Below, piece by piece: positions 27,946 to 36,481 of a stretch of DNA of 64,000 bases. This DNA is from an uncultured Rhodospirillales bacterium (GTDB lineage Bacteria > Pseudomonadota > Alphaproteobacteria > Rhodospirillales > JABHCV01): positions 178,297 to 242,296 of the forward strand of contig CALKND010000017.1 of the NCBI GenBank assembly GCA_938092065.1. The letters are read 5' to 3'. How positions within the stretch are numbered: position 1 is the first letter of the stretch; each line of letters starts with the position of its first letter. Below the pieces are notes generated by a model. That model was not told where the DNA came from, searched no databases, and saw only the letters and a list, made by a program, of their open reading frames with translations. A program made the position numbers and the translations under genes.

Positions 27946-28731
27946 TTACTCTTTAATTCTCTCAGCTATCCTCTCAACGTCAGTAGCTGCTTCCGTATTG
28001 GGAAATTTGGTTAGGATAGAAGATTGGCTTTTAATAGCTTCGCGAACCTTACTGTCGCGCCTGATTACGCCAATCAACGGCGGTGAAATTTTCAAGAAGC
28101 CCTCACAGGCTTTCAGCAACGTGTTGTATGTTCTTTCTCCCTCGCGGGTCGAATTAGCCATATTTATGACAATTCGAATGTCTGCACCAGGGCGCTCCAT
28201 GTGAGTAACTTTTATGAAGGCATACGCGTCTGTAAGGGACGTAGGTTCGTCGGTTGCTACGACAAGGCAAGTTCCCACGCTTTGGGTTAGCTGTCTAACT
28301 GTGCGCTCAACACCAGCACCAAGATCGATAATGACTTTGTCGTATGCAGCTGCAAGTAGGTTAAGATCATCACCCAGAATTTGCAAACGGCTTACTGGGA
28401 CGTTAGCAAGGCCACCGGAACCAGAGCGTCCGGCAATAATGTCAAAGTTACCTTCTTCATAGGTAAGTACTGCCTGATTAAGGGTAAGTCTTCCAGCGAT
28501 AACACTACCGAGGTCATGTTTTGGCATCAGCCCTAGCTGAATATCCAAATTGGCTAGCCCCAAATCGCCATCAAAAAGCAGGGCACGTAGTTTCTGCTGT
28601 GCAAGTGCATGGGTTAGGGTAATGGCAAGCCAGGTTTTGCCAACGCCACCTTTGCCTGAGGCGATAGCAATCATATTTTGCCCACTTTTAAGCGATGAGG
28701 GACGGGCGGCTAAGGTAGGTGCGGAACTCAT
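27946..28731 (-). CDS. flhG: Flagellar number regulator FlhG (MinD-like ATPase)
   Basis: A 261-residue MinD/ParA-type ATPase that sets flagellar number and works against FlhF at the cell pole. The deviant Walker A SGKGGVGKT is at residues 25-33, LLFDGDLGLANLDIQLGL is the switch I/Walker A' region typical of FlhG, and KVIIDLGAGVERTV is Walker B. The C-terminal amphipathic helix that binds membrane is present (ATDVERIAERIKE). Its ATG overlaps the flhF stop (ATGA), so translation is coupled. FlhF plus FlhG suggests polar flagella. Confidence 0.92.
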   Translation of the reverse strand: MSSAPTLAARPSSLKSGQNMIAIASGKGGVGKTWLAITLTHALAQQKLRALLFDGDLGLANLDIQLGLMPKHDLGSVIAGRLTLNQAVLTYEEGNFDIIAGRSGSGGLANVPVSRLQILGDDLNLLAAAYDKVIIDLGAGVERTVRQLTQSVGTCLVVATDEPTSLTDAYAFIKVTHMERPGADIRIVINMANSTREGERTYNTLLKACEGFLKISPPLIGVIRRDSKVREAIKSQSSILTKFPNTEAATDVERIAERIKE

Positions 28732-29771
28732 ATTATAGCCTCAGTTGTATTTGTGTTCTGAGTGATACTGTTTATTGAGCCATTTGTGTCCGTATCAGTA
28801 TACGGCATTATGAGGCGAGCGAGTGAGATCGGATTTATAGGATTAATTCCTGCAGCAACGCTGGGTGTGATGCTGATATCTGATAATGAGAGTCTGCCAG
28901 CATAGGCTGCAGTGAGGATGCTGCCTAGACGGCGTGTCATATCCAACCTAGTTATAACCATCTTTTTTGCTCCAATGGATGAAAACCCTACAGCTATATC
29001 AGCAGTTTCCATGGCATCCCCTCCAGCGGCTATGACGACAATCTTTTCAAATTGTGCAGTGCTGGCTAGGGCCTCAAGATGATCCATTTCTGAGGCATCA
29101 AATGGATTTGTGCTGGAAGTGTCAACGACAATGGGGACGTCTGTATGGCTATCCTGCATCAGTTTTATAAGCCCTTTGGCATCATTTGTTGTCTCAAGTT
29201 CAATGCCGAGTATTCTAGTAAAGGCCGCTAATTGCTCTATCCCCCCAGCTTTTTGTGTGTCGGTAGTTATTACACGAGGCCTATCTTTGCCCATTGCCAC
29301 CAGTGCAGCCAGTTTTGCTGTAGTGACTGTTTTGCCAACACCTGGTGCTCCCATCAGAAGTATTCGTGGTGGCGTAGTATTTTTGTTGTATTGGGATAGA
29401 AAAGTTGAAATTGGATCAAAGGAGAATGTTTTCTCCATGGCGGCTGCAAGGGCCAGGGTTGGGCTGTCTTCTGAAATGCCAACAGCCAGGTCTGTTAGCC
29501 TATTTGACAGAGATCGAGGCACACCATGAAATAATAAGCTTTGTCTGATGGCCTCTACTGTCTCATGTTGGTCGAAGACTGGCGATTCTTCTTGTATGAC
29601 ATTTTCTAGAGTCTTGAGCCCGTTGGGGGCCGTGTCTTCCATAGCAGCAGTGATCACTGCGCCTTCTTTCTCGTTACGGCTAGCTATAATTATGGACTTC
29701 GCTCCCATTTCAAAGCGCACTATCTCCATGGCTTCAGTCATTGTCGGTGCACTAAAGGATTTCATGTGCAT
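28728..29771 (-). CDS. flhF: Flagellar biosynthesis GTPase FlhF
   Basis: A 347-residue SRP-family GTPase that marks the pole where the flagellum is built. The N-terminal B domain (MKSFSAPTMTEAMEIVRFEMG) is the FlhF signature. The NG domain follows, with P-loop GAPGVGKT at residues 141-148 and DTQKAGGIEQL as the G2 region. It is shorter than gammaproteobacterial FlhF (about 450 residues). Two ATGs 6 bases apart are possible starts. It lies 5 bases after flhA and overlaps flhG by 4 bases. Confidence 0.92.
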   Translation of the reverse strand: MHMKSFSAPTMTEAMEIVRFEMGAKSIIIASRNEKEGAVITAAMEDTAPNGLKTLENVIQEESPVFDQHETVEAIRQSLLFHGVPRSLSNRLTDLAVGISEDSPTLALAAAMEKTFSFDPISTFLSQYNKNTTPPRILLMGAPGVGKTVTTAKLAALVAMGKDRPRVITTDTQKAGGIEQLAAFTRILGIELETTNDAKGLIKLMQDSHTDVPIVVDTSSTNPFDASEMDHLEALASTAQFEKIVVIAAGGDAMETADIAVGFSSIGAKKMVITRLDMTRRLGSILTAAYAGRLSLSDISITPSVAAGINPINPISLARLIMPYTDTDTNGSINSITQNTNTTEAII

Positions 29772-29776
29772 TGTGT

Positions 29777-31924
29777 CTAGACCTGTCCAAGGGTTTTAAT
29801 GCTAGCCTTAGCATAAACTTCATTTTGAGACATGACTGTAGTCATAGGACGGAATCTTTCGATGATTGAACGAACAAAAGGCCTTATTGTCGGACTGGTT
29901 AGCAAGACTGGCGTTTCCCCCATCATTGCCTGTTGTTCAAATGCATTTCGTAGTGCTCCGATGAATTCTTGTAAGCGGCTTGGCGGCAAAGATAGTTGCT
30001 TATCCTCGCCTGTTCCGACGATGGATTCTGCAAAAGCCTGTTCCCATTCAGGGGTCAGGGTAAGCATAGTGATAACGCCGGTTTCATTGGTGTTCATGGA
30101 ACTGATTTGACGAGCCAAACGGGCCCGGACATGCTCGGTTATCATGGTGATGTTTCGTGTCTGCCCGCACGCCTCAGAAATGCCTTCAAGGATAGTTGGT
30201 AAATCACGTATAGACACTCTTTCAGCCAGCAAGTTTTGTAAAACCCGCTGAACACCGCCAAGAGAGATTTGTGCTGGAATCATTTCACCAATAAGTTTCT
30301 GGTGTTCCTTGTCGAGCTCATCCATAAGTTTTTGTGTCTCTGCATATGATAAAAGTTCGGCCATGTTATCCTTAATGACCTCAGTTAAGTGAGTAGTAAT
30401 AACGGTTGCTGGGTCGACTACCGTATAGCCTCTGAATAAGGCCTCTTCACGATTGACTTCGTCAATCCACATGGCGGGCAGTCCAAAGGTAGGTTCTACA
30501 GTCTTCTCACCTGGCAGGGTAATCTCCTCGCCACGAGGGTCCATCACCAAGAGCATATTAGGGCGCAGATCACCCTCGCCGGCCTCAATCTCTTTGACTC
30601 TGACCGTATACATGTTGGAAGACAACTGCATATTGTCCTGAATTCTTACCGAGGGCATGACGAAGCCGATATCAGATGCCATCTGGCGGCGCAATGCCTT
30701 GATTTGATCGGTAAGGCGCTGTCCTTCATTAGGGTTATTGATTAACGATAATAGGCCATAACCAAGCTCGAGGCGAAGGTAATCAATTCTTAGGGCCGAT
30801 GATATTGGTTCTTCCTCAACGCCAGCCGTATCAATTTCCGCGTCCCCATCTCTGAGGGCAAGTGCAGTTTTTGTTCTTTCCTTTGAGCGATTGACAAGGA
30901 AAGCAACCAAGCCTGCGCCAATTCCAAGAAATAAGAAAGGGCCTGCAGGTATGCCAGGCAACATCGCCATGACTATAAGCAGAAAACTACTGACGCCAAG
31001 GGCCTTAGGATGCCCACTGAGCTGGTTAAACAGGGCTTTTTCTGGGGCGCCCTTAATGCCCGCTTTAGTGACCATCAAACCCGCTGATGTAGACACAATC
31101 AAAGCTGGGATCTGGGTAACAAGACCATCTCCAACAGTCAAGCGGGTATAAACATCGGCGGCTTCCGCAAAGGATAAATCTTTTTGTGCTACGCCAATAA
31201 TCATCCCAGCAATAACATTTATAAAGGTGATTAGAAGGCCGGCGATGGCATCACCACGAACAAATTTGGAAGCGCCATCCATGGCGCCGAAAAAGGTACT
31301 TTCGTCCTCAAGTTCTTTACGCCGATTACGCGCGGTCTCTTCATCAATCAGCCCTGTCGAAAGGTCCGCGTCAATGGCCATTTGCTTTCCAGGCATGGCA
31401 TCCAGAGTAAAGCGGGCTGATACCTCAGCGATACGTCCCGAACCCTTTGTGATTACCATGAAGTTTACAATCACTAGAATTGCAAAAACAATAATGCCAA
31501 TTACGAAGTTGCCACCCATAACAAAGCCCCCGAAGGCCTCTATGACTTTTCCTGCAGCTCCAGTTCCATTATGGCCTTCTGCCAAAATCAAACGGGTTGA
31601 TGCAAGGTTGAGGGAGAGCCTGATCATTGTTGCGAGTAGTAGGATCGTTGGAAATGTATTGAATTCTAAAGATTTGGAAACAAATAAGGCAGTCATTAGT
31701 ATAAGGACAGAGAAAGTAATGGAGAATGCTAGACCCAGGTCCATCAACCACGTTGGAAGCGGTAAAATTAGGACAACGAGAATTCCAACGACGCCAAAAG
31801 CCAATAGTAGGTCTGAGCGCTTGCTAATAGCATGCATGATGTTCAGAAGGTTAGGAGCAGTGGGCCCGTTTGCGAGCTTTGTCATTTCCTCTGTATTGTT
31901 TTCAGTTTCTGGAGTGTCGGCCAT
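29777..31924 (-). CDS. flhA: Flagellar export gate protein FlhA
   Basis: A 715-residue inner-membrane protein of the FHIPEP family that forms the nonameric export gate and docks chaperone-substrate complexes. About eight membrane helices lie in residues 45-340. The cytoplasmic loop GSGRIAEVSARFTLDAMPGK, followed by QMAIDADLSTGLID, is the diagnostic FHIPEP motif. The C-terminal 350 residues form the cytoplasmic ring domain. Length and motifs are full. FlhB, FliP, FliQ and FliR are not in this window, so the remaining export genes are elsewhere. Confidence 0.97.
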   Translation of the reverse strand: MADTPETENNTEEMTKLANGPTAPNLLNIMHAISKRSDLLLAFGVVGILVVLILPLPTWLMDLGLAFSITFSVLILMTALFVSKSLEFNTFPTILLLATMIRLSLNLASTRLILAEGHNGTGAAGKVIEAFGGFVMGGNFVIGIIVFAILVIVNFMVITKGSGRIAEVSARFTLDAMPGKQMAIDADLSTGLIDEETARNRRKELEDESTFFGAMDGASKFVRGDAIAGLLITFINVIAGMIIGVAQKDLSFAEAADVYTRLTVGDGLVTQIPALIVSTSAGLMVTKAGIKGAPEKALFNQLSGHPKALGVSSFLLIVMAMLPGIPAGPFLFLGIGAGLVAFLVNRSKERTKTALALRDGDAEIDTAGVEEEPISSALRIDYLRLELGYGLLSLINNPNEGQRLTDQIKALRRQMASDIGFVMPSVRIQDNMQLSSNMYTVRVKEIEAGEGDLRPNMLLVMDPRGEEITLPGEKTVEPTFGLPAMWIDEVNREEALFRGYTVVDPATVITTHLTEVIKDNMAELLSYAETQKLMDELDKEHQKLIGEMIPAQISLGGVQRVLQNLLAERVSIRDLPTILEGISEACGQTRNITMITEHVRARLARQISSMNTNETGVITMLTLTPEWEQAFAESIVGTGEDKQLSLPPSRLQEFIGALRNAFEQQAMMGETPVLLTSPTIRPFVRSIIERFRPMTTVMSQNEVYAKASIKTLGQV

Positions 31925-31956
31925 TTCCGCTCTTCAGTCCCTCAGTCTTACAAACT

Positions 31957-33300
31957 TTAAATGGATGGGTGATCAGTTTCGCCCGGCGTTGGGACCTGAA
32001 AACCTTGCTCGTTGTAGAGCTTTAATTTGTTTCGTAATGTGCGAATTGAAATACCAAGGATATTGGCCGCGTGGGTCCGGTTTCCTAGGCAATGCTGTAA
32101 AGTATCAATGATCAAATTCCGCTCTACTGCTGCGACTGTACGTCCAACCATATTGACTGGGTTGTCTTGGTTAATTCCAACAGCCTGGTTTGCTGGGGCA
32201 GGTTGCCCACTTAACATGATAGCATCTGGTTCAATTTCTGTGCCGCTAGATAATAGTACAGCTCTGTGCATGGTGTTTTCCAGCTCTCGTACATTGCCGG
32301 GCCATTTGTGGGCACTCAGCATGTCTTTGGTCTTACTTGCTAGTGGCAAGGGGACAACTCCGTTGTCATCTGCATATTTATTGATGAAATGTTTAGACAA
32401 GCGTTCAATGTCTTCTGGACGTTTGCGAAGCGGTGGCAGTGTCAGGTTCACCACGTTCAGTCTGAAATATAAATCTTCGCGAAAGGTTCCCTTAGCCACT
32501 TCATCTGGGATGTCTCGATTTGAGGTCGCGACTATACGTACATCGATCGGGATTGGTTTTGATCCCCCAACCCGGTCTATTTCGCGCTCCTGAATGGCGC
32601 GAAGGAGTTTAGCCTGAAGGCGCGGGTCCATTTCTGTAATTTCATCAAGCAATAGGGTGCCACGATTAGCTTCTTCAAACTTACCTATCCGACGGGATAC
32701 AGCACCCGTAAAAGACCCTTTTTCATAGCCAAAAAGCTCTGACTCCAGGAGGTTTTCAGGAATTGCAGCACAGTTTACAGCTATAAACCGCTCTTTGGCG
32801 CGTGGACTTTTATTGTGCAGGTGGCGCGCGATCAGTTCCTTTCCCGTTCCAGACTCTCCGGTAACAAGAATACTTGCATTGCTTGGGGCCACTTGATCAG
32901 CCAGATGTAATAATTTAACCATAGCTGGGTCTTGATAGATAATTGCATGGTCTTCTTCAGTAACTGCAGAAAGAACTGCTGCAATGAGATCTGTGTCTGG
33001 GGGTAGAGGGATAAACTCCTTTGCCCCTGCCTTAATAGCGCGGACAGCTGCTTGGGTATCATTTCCAATGCCACAGGCAACAACAGGGATTATAATACGT
33101 TCACTTTTTAGGCTTTTAATCAGAGCACCGATATCTAAATTAACATCAACCATCAATAGGTCGGCGCTACTTCCATTGCGAAGGGCTTCAAGCCCAGAAT
33201 CAATATTGTCCGTTTGTGTTACCTTTGCCCCACGATCAATAGCAATACGGCTGGCGCCGCCTATTTGGCCATTAAGTGTTCCTATAATGAGTAATCGCAT
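31957..33300 (-). CDS. flbD: Sigma-54 flagellar regulator FlbD
   Basis: A 447-residue NtrC-type enhancer-binding protein. The N-terminal 115 residues are a receiver-like domain with Asp at VDVNLD but without a clear acidic pair at the start, as in FlbD, which is not controlled by ordinary kinase phosphorylation. The AAA+ domain has Walker A GESGTGKE at 148-155, the sigma-54 contact loop GSFTGA at 195-200 (Ser in place of the common Ala) and GTLLLDEI. The C-terminal Fis-type helix-turn-helix is NRTHAANILGISIRTLRNKL. In Caulobacter, FlbD activates late and represses early flagellar promoters; similar use is inferred here. Confidence 0.92.
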   Translation of the reverse strand: MRLLIIGTLNGQIGGASRIAIDRGAKVTQTDNIDSGLEALRNGSSADLLMVDVNLDIGALIKSLKSERIIIPVVACGIGNDTQAAVRAIKAGAKEFIPLPPDTDLIAAVLSAVTEEDHAIIYQDPAMVKLLHLADQVAPSNASILVTGESGTGKELIARHLHNKSPRAKERFIAVNCAAIPENLLESELFGYEKGSFTGAVSRRIGKFEEANRGTLLLDEITEMDPRLQAKLLRAIQEREIDRVGGSKPIPIDVRIVATSNRDIPDEVAKGTFREDLYFRLNVVNLTLPPLRKRPEDIERLSKHFINKYADDNGVVPLPLASKTKDMLSAHKWPGNVRELENTMHRAVLLSSGTEIEPDAIMLSGQPAPANQAVGINQDNPVNMVGRTVAAVERNLIIDTLQHCLGNRTHAANILGISIRTLRNKLKLYNEQGFQVPTPGETDHPSI

Positions 33301-33314
33301 TATCGTTTTATCCG

Positions 33315-34130
33315 TTAGTCGAAATATTGAACTCGTTTAGACGGGGGTAGGATACTATTTAACAGCATTTCAAGACGACGCGGGCTTTCCTGTCTGCCAA
33401 TCGAGGAAGCTCCCATCAGATACACATTGCTAACCGTGGCTTCAGCGACTGAATTACGCTCTAGCTTTGCTGCCATGGGGGAAAACACCATGTTAGCTAG
33501 AACTGCTCCATAAAAGGTTGTCAGGAGTGCGACAGCCATAGCTGGGCCAATGGTTGAAGGATCTTCTAAGTTGCCAAGCATTTGGACTAAGCCGATTAAC
33601 GTTCCGATCAGACCCATAGCTGGTGCATATTCAGCAGCCTTGCGGAGAATACTAGCACCCTTCTTATGTCGCTCAATGGTGGCGTTCCGATCAAGGCGAA
33701 GTATTACCTCGACCTCTTCGCCGGGGGTTCCATCTACAATCATCAGCATGCCTTTGTACAAAAAAGGCTGCTGTTTTAGGGATTCCAGCATGTTCTGGAG
33801 AGAGAGAACGCCTTTTTTTCGGGCCATTTCAGATATTTCCAGCACCTGCATAGCGGCATCTGATGCATCAAGTGATGAGTAAAAAAAAGTTTTCCCGATA
33901 ACGCCCAAGGAACTAGTCATTTCCTTAAGCGTGAAGCACATAGAGGTCACGGCTAAGGTGCCACCAATAACAATCAATATAGATGGTGGGTTTATGAATG
34001 CTAACGCATCACCCCCAAGAATAATTGCCGACGTTATCAGGCCGAAGCCAGCTATTAAGCCAATAATGGTCGCCAGATCTATAGTCGAACTGGGCTTGAT
34101 AGCGTTACTATCGGCGATATCATCTGCCAT
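33315..34130 (-). CDS. motA: Flagellar motor stator protein MotA/PomA
   Basis: A 271-residue inner-membrane stator subunit. It has four membrane helices: two at the N-terminus (IIGLIAGFGLITSAIIL and PPSILIVIGGTLAVT) and two later (APAMGLIGTLIGLVQML and VALLTTFYGAVLANMVFSP). The last pair carries the G-x-x-G-T-x-x-G and Thr/Pro residues that line the ion path. The cytoplasmic loop RRKKGVLSLQ-like segment and DRNATIERHKKG contain the charges that contact FliG. The length and sequence are closer to PomA-type (sodium) than to the longer MotA, but ion choice cannot be settled by eye. No motB follows; its partner must be encoded elsewhere. Confidence 0.88.
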   Translation of the reverse strand: MADDIADSNAIKPSSTIDLATIIGLIAGFGLITSAIILGGDALAFINPPSILIVIGGTLAVTSMCFTLKEMTSSLGVIGKTFFYSSLDASDAAMQVLEISEMARKKGVLSLQNMLESLKQQPFLYKGMLMIVDGTPGEEVEVILRLDRNATIERHKKGASILRKAAEYAPAMGLIGTLIGLVQMLGNLEDPSTIGPAMAVALLTTFYGAVLANMVFSPMAAKLERNSVAEATVSNVYLMGASSIGRQESPRRLEMLLNSILPPSKRVQYFD

Positions 34131-34141
34131 CAAATGTATCC

Positions 34142-34531
34142 TTAGTTGCGTTCCGTTTTGATTATTTCCGTCATAGTCACGCCAAGGCGTTCTTCCACAA
34201 CAACAACTTCACCACGGGCAACAAGTCTATTATTTACATAGATATCAATAGCTTCTCCTACTTTTCGGTCAAGCTCAACAACTGCGCCGCGCCCTAGTTT
34301 TAAAAGTTGATTAACTTGCATTGTTGCTTTGCCTAAAACGGCAGAGACCTGTACAGGTACATCGTAAACTGCTTCCAAATCTTGGGGGCTATCGGGCAGT
34401 TCAGGAATTATAATTTCTGGTTTTGGAGCAGCTGGCGCCTCGGAACTATCACCGACGCGAACCATATCAACATCTGCTGCGTCATCCTCAGTTCCTAGTT
34501 CGTCTAGCTCAAGGTCTGTTTCATCTGCCAT
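34142..34531 (-). CDS. fliN: Flagellar motor switch protein FliN
   Basis: A 129-residue C-ring protein. The C-terminal SpoA domain (residues 58-129) reads VYDVPVQVSAVLGKATMQVN, LLKLGRGAVVELDRKVGE and IYVNNRLVARGEVVVVEERLGV, all FliN hallmarks. The N-terminal 50 residues are acidic and probably disordered. FliN forms the bottom of the switch ring and recruits FliH-FliI. AGGAGG lies 6 bases before the ATG. It is between fliH and motA in the operon. FliM is absent from the window. Confidence 0.94.
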   Translation of the reverse strand: MADETDLELDELGTEDDAADVDMVRVGDSSEAPAAPKPEIIIPELPDSPQDLEAVYDVPVQVSAVLGKATMQVNQLLKLGRGAVVELDRKVGEAIDIYVNNRLVARGEVVVVEERLGVTMTEIIKTERN

Positions 34532-34553
34532 TTTGTCCTCCTGAAATTAACAG

Positions 34554-35417
34554 TCAGTCATCTGTGTTTGTTTGTTGTAATTGATCTGCAGGCAACTCTT
34601 GGTCAGGTTCATCCATGTCGTTTATGATACCATTTTCAAGTGGTGAATTATCCACTTGTGATGTTTTATCGATCGACGTCATAGATTCTTCTGATTCTAT
34701 AGTAATAGTAGCTTTTTCGGCGCCGTTAATCTTAATTTCGTCTGGGTCGTCCCAAATTGTCGGTTTTTCTCCAATGTTGCGATCAAGAATGGAAGTAATG
34801 TTGGCCCATAATTCTGTCGTGTTACGTTCGCTACCACCGTTAACCCAATCTACCCTGCAATCGCTTGCTTCCATGGTTTCGTCAGCTCTTACGAAAACCC
34901 TGCCCTCAAATTCTTTTTCCTTAGTAAGCTCGCTTATTCGTAATTCAACAGCTTCGACCAAGTCCAAATGGACACTCAGTGTAATTCGAGGCTCTTCTAT
35001 TGCTTTAACAAAGACTTCCTCTATTACCCTTTCTACTTCATCAAAAGAATGCTGTTTAGCCATGGCTGGCATCATTTTTTTACATACACTAATCGCTAGT
35101 GAATGGGCTGCCCGGGAAAGATCTTGATTAAAACTATCTTGTGTTTGAAAAGCGGCTAGGAGTTTTTTATCAATCTTGAGAAGAGTTTCGTTGATTTGCT
35201 TCGTTAAAATCTCCGTCGTAGCAGCTAAACCCTCTTCCTTGCCTTTTTCATAACCTTGCTGCCTAGCTATTTCGACTTCCTCCTCGCTGAACGTTGGAGT
35301 GATTATTTCAGGTTCCTCATCAACAGTAGTAGTTACATCGGTTTTCTCAAGTTCCAGAGTTTCTTCGACTTCATTATCGAAAGTAAGATCAAACATGAAT
35401 TTTTCAGCTGCTGACAT
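34554..35417 (-). CDS. fliH: Flagellar assembly protein FliH
   Basis: A 287-residue regulator of the FliI ATPase. The central part (about 75-215) has the helical stalk and the FliH/HrpE C-terminal domain pattern, with EIARQQGYEKGKEEGLAA containing the G-x-x-x-G repeat of FliH, followed by AHSLAISVCKKMMPA and DCRVDWVNGGSERN. Both ends carry acidic, low-complexity extensions; the last 70 residues are rich in Glu, Asp, Ser and Thr and exceed the usual length. It starts 3 bases after the fliG stop, so the genes are tightly coupled. Confidence 0.85.
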   Translation of the reverse strand: MSAAEKFMFDLTFDNEVEETLELEKTDVTTTVDEEPEIITPTFSEEEVEIARQQGYEKGKEEGLAATTEILTKQINETLLKIDKKLLAAFQTQDSFNQDLSRAAHSLAISVCKKMMPAMAKQHSFDEVERVIEEVFVKAIEEPRITLSVHLDLVEAVELRISELTKEKEFEGRVFVRADETMEASDCRVDWVNGGSERNTTELWANITSILDRNIGEKPTIWDDPDEIKINGAEKATITIESEESMTSIDKTSQVDNSPLENGIINDMDEPDQELPADQLQQTNTDD

Positions 35418-35420
35418 GCC

Positions 35421-36461
35421 CTAATACACCAACTCATCTTCTTCGCCACCACTAGAGATGACAATTTCACCTGCATCGGCCAATGTCTTTGCTGCTTGAA
35501 CGACGGCAGCTTGCGCTTCGTCTACATCTTTCAAGCGAACCGCACCCATAGCTTCCATATCTTCTTTCATCATCTTGCCAGCGCGTTCGGACATGTTTGT
35601 GAAGAATAGAGTTTTGATTTCTTCCGAGCCGCCCTTGAGGGCCATTGCCATTTGTTCTTTATCAGCCGTTCGAAGCAAGGTCTGAACAGCAGTGTTGTCA
35701 AGCCTGGCAAGATCATCAAAGGTGAACATCAAAGCCTTGATCTTTTCGGCTGATTCCCCGTTCTGCTCCTCAAGTCCAGTCATAAATCGAGCTTCCGTAG
35801 TGCGATCCAAGTTATTGAAGATATCTGCCATCATCTCATGACTATCGCGTTTGCCCGATCCTTTAGCCAAGTTAGACATGAACTCTACCCGCAGCACTCT
35901 CTCGATATGATCGATAACTTCTTTTTTTACGGAGTCCATTCGCAACATGCGCATAATTACTTCCATTGAAAATTTTTCCGGTAGCACGCCTAGAACTCGG
36001 GAGGCGTGATCTGGACTGATCTTGGACATTACTACCGCGACGGTTTGTGGGTATTCGTTCTTTAAATAATTAGCTAGGACGGTTTCATTAACATTACCAA
36101 GCTTTTCCCACATGGTGCGACCCGCAGGGCCACGGATATCTTCTAAGATCCCGGCAACTCGATCTTCAGGTAAAGCTCCATAGAGCAGGCGCTCAGCTGT
36201 AAGCTGAGAACCAGTAATTGATTCACCGGCACCGCCAGACACACTTTCGGCAAATTCAATAAAAAGCTTCTCAACAACTTTGGCGGGCACTACGCCCAGC
36301 GACGCCATAGTCTGCGACATTTCACGGATTTCATCATCCTCCATCAACTGGAACAGCATACCGGAATGTTCCTGATCTAAAGATAGCATAAAAATAGCTG
36401 CCTTTTGAACGCCAGTCAGAACGCTCAGGTCGTCTTCTATTATATTTTTTTCTTTTGCCAT
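35421..36461 (-). CDS. fliG: Flagellar motor switch protein FliG
   Basis: A 346-residue C-ring protein that converts stator force into rotation. The N-terminal domain that binds FliF, the middle domain with the EHPQ-like site (here NEYPQTVAVVMSKISPDHAS) and the C-terminal torque domain (about 240-335, with FDDLARLDNTAVQTLLRTADK and the charged LKGGSEEIKTLFFTNMSERA) are all visible. The tail ends with an acidic GGEEDELVY segment. It lies 20 bases after fliF in the same operon. Confidence 0.96.
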   Translation of the reverse strand: MAKEKNIIEDDLSVLTGVQKAAIFMLSLDQEHSGMLFQLMEDDEIREMSQTMASLGVVPAKVVEKLFIEFAESVSGGAGESITGSQLTAERLLYGALPEDRVAGILEDIRGPAGRTMWEKLGNVNETVLANYLKNEYPQTVAVVMSKISPDHASRVLGVLPEKFSMEVIMRMLRMDSVKKEVIDHIERVLRVEFMSNLAKGSGKRDSHEMMADIFNNLDRTTEARFMTGLEEQNGESAEKIKALMFTFDDLARLDNTAVQTLLRTADKEQMAMALKGGSEEIKTLFFTNMSERAGKMMKEDMEAMGAVRLKDVDEAQAAVVQAAKTLADAGEIVISSGGEEDELVY

Positions 36462-36481
36462 TATTTCAAGTCCAGATTACG

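Noticed and set aside
31227..32111. A 294-codon open frame on the plus strand opposite flhA and flbD
   Set aside because: It is antisense to two well-supported genes, has unnatural Ser/Arg/Ile-rich composition and crosses the gene boundary; long antisense frames are common opposite real genes.
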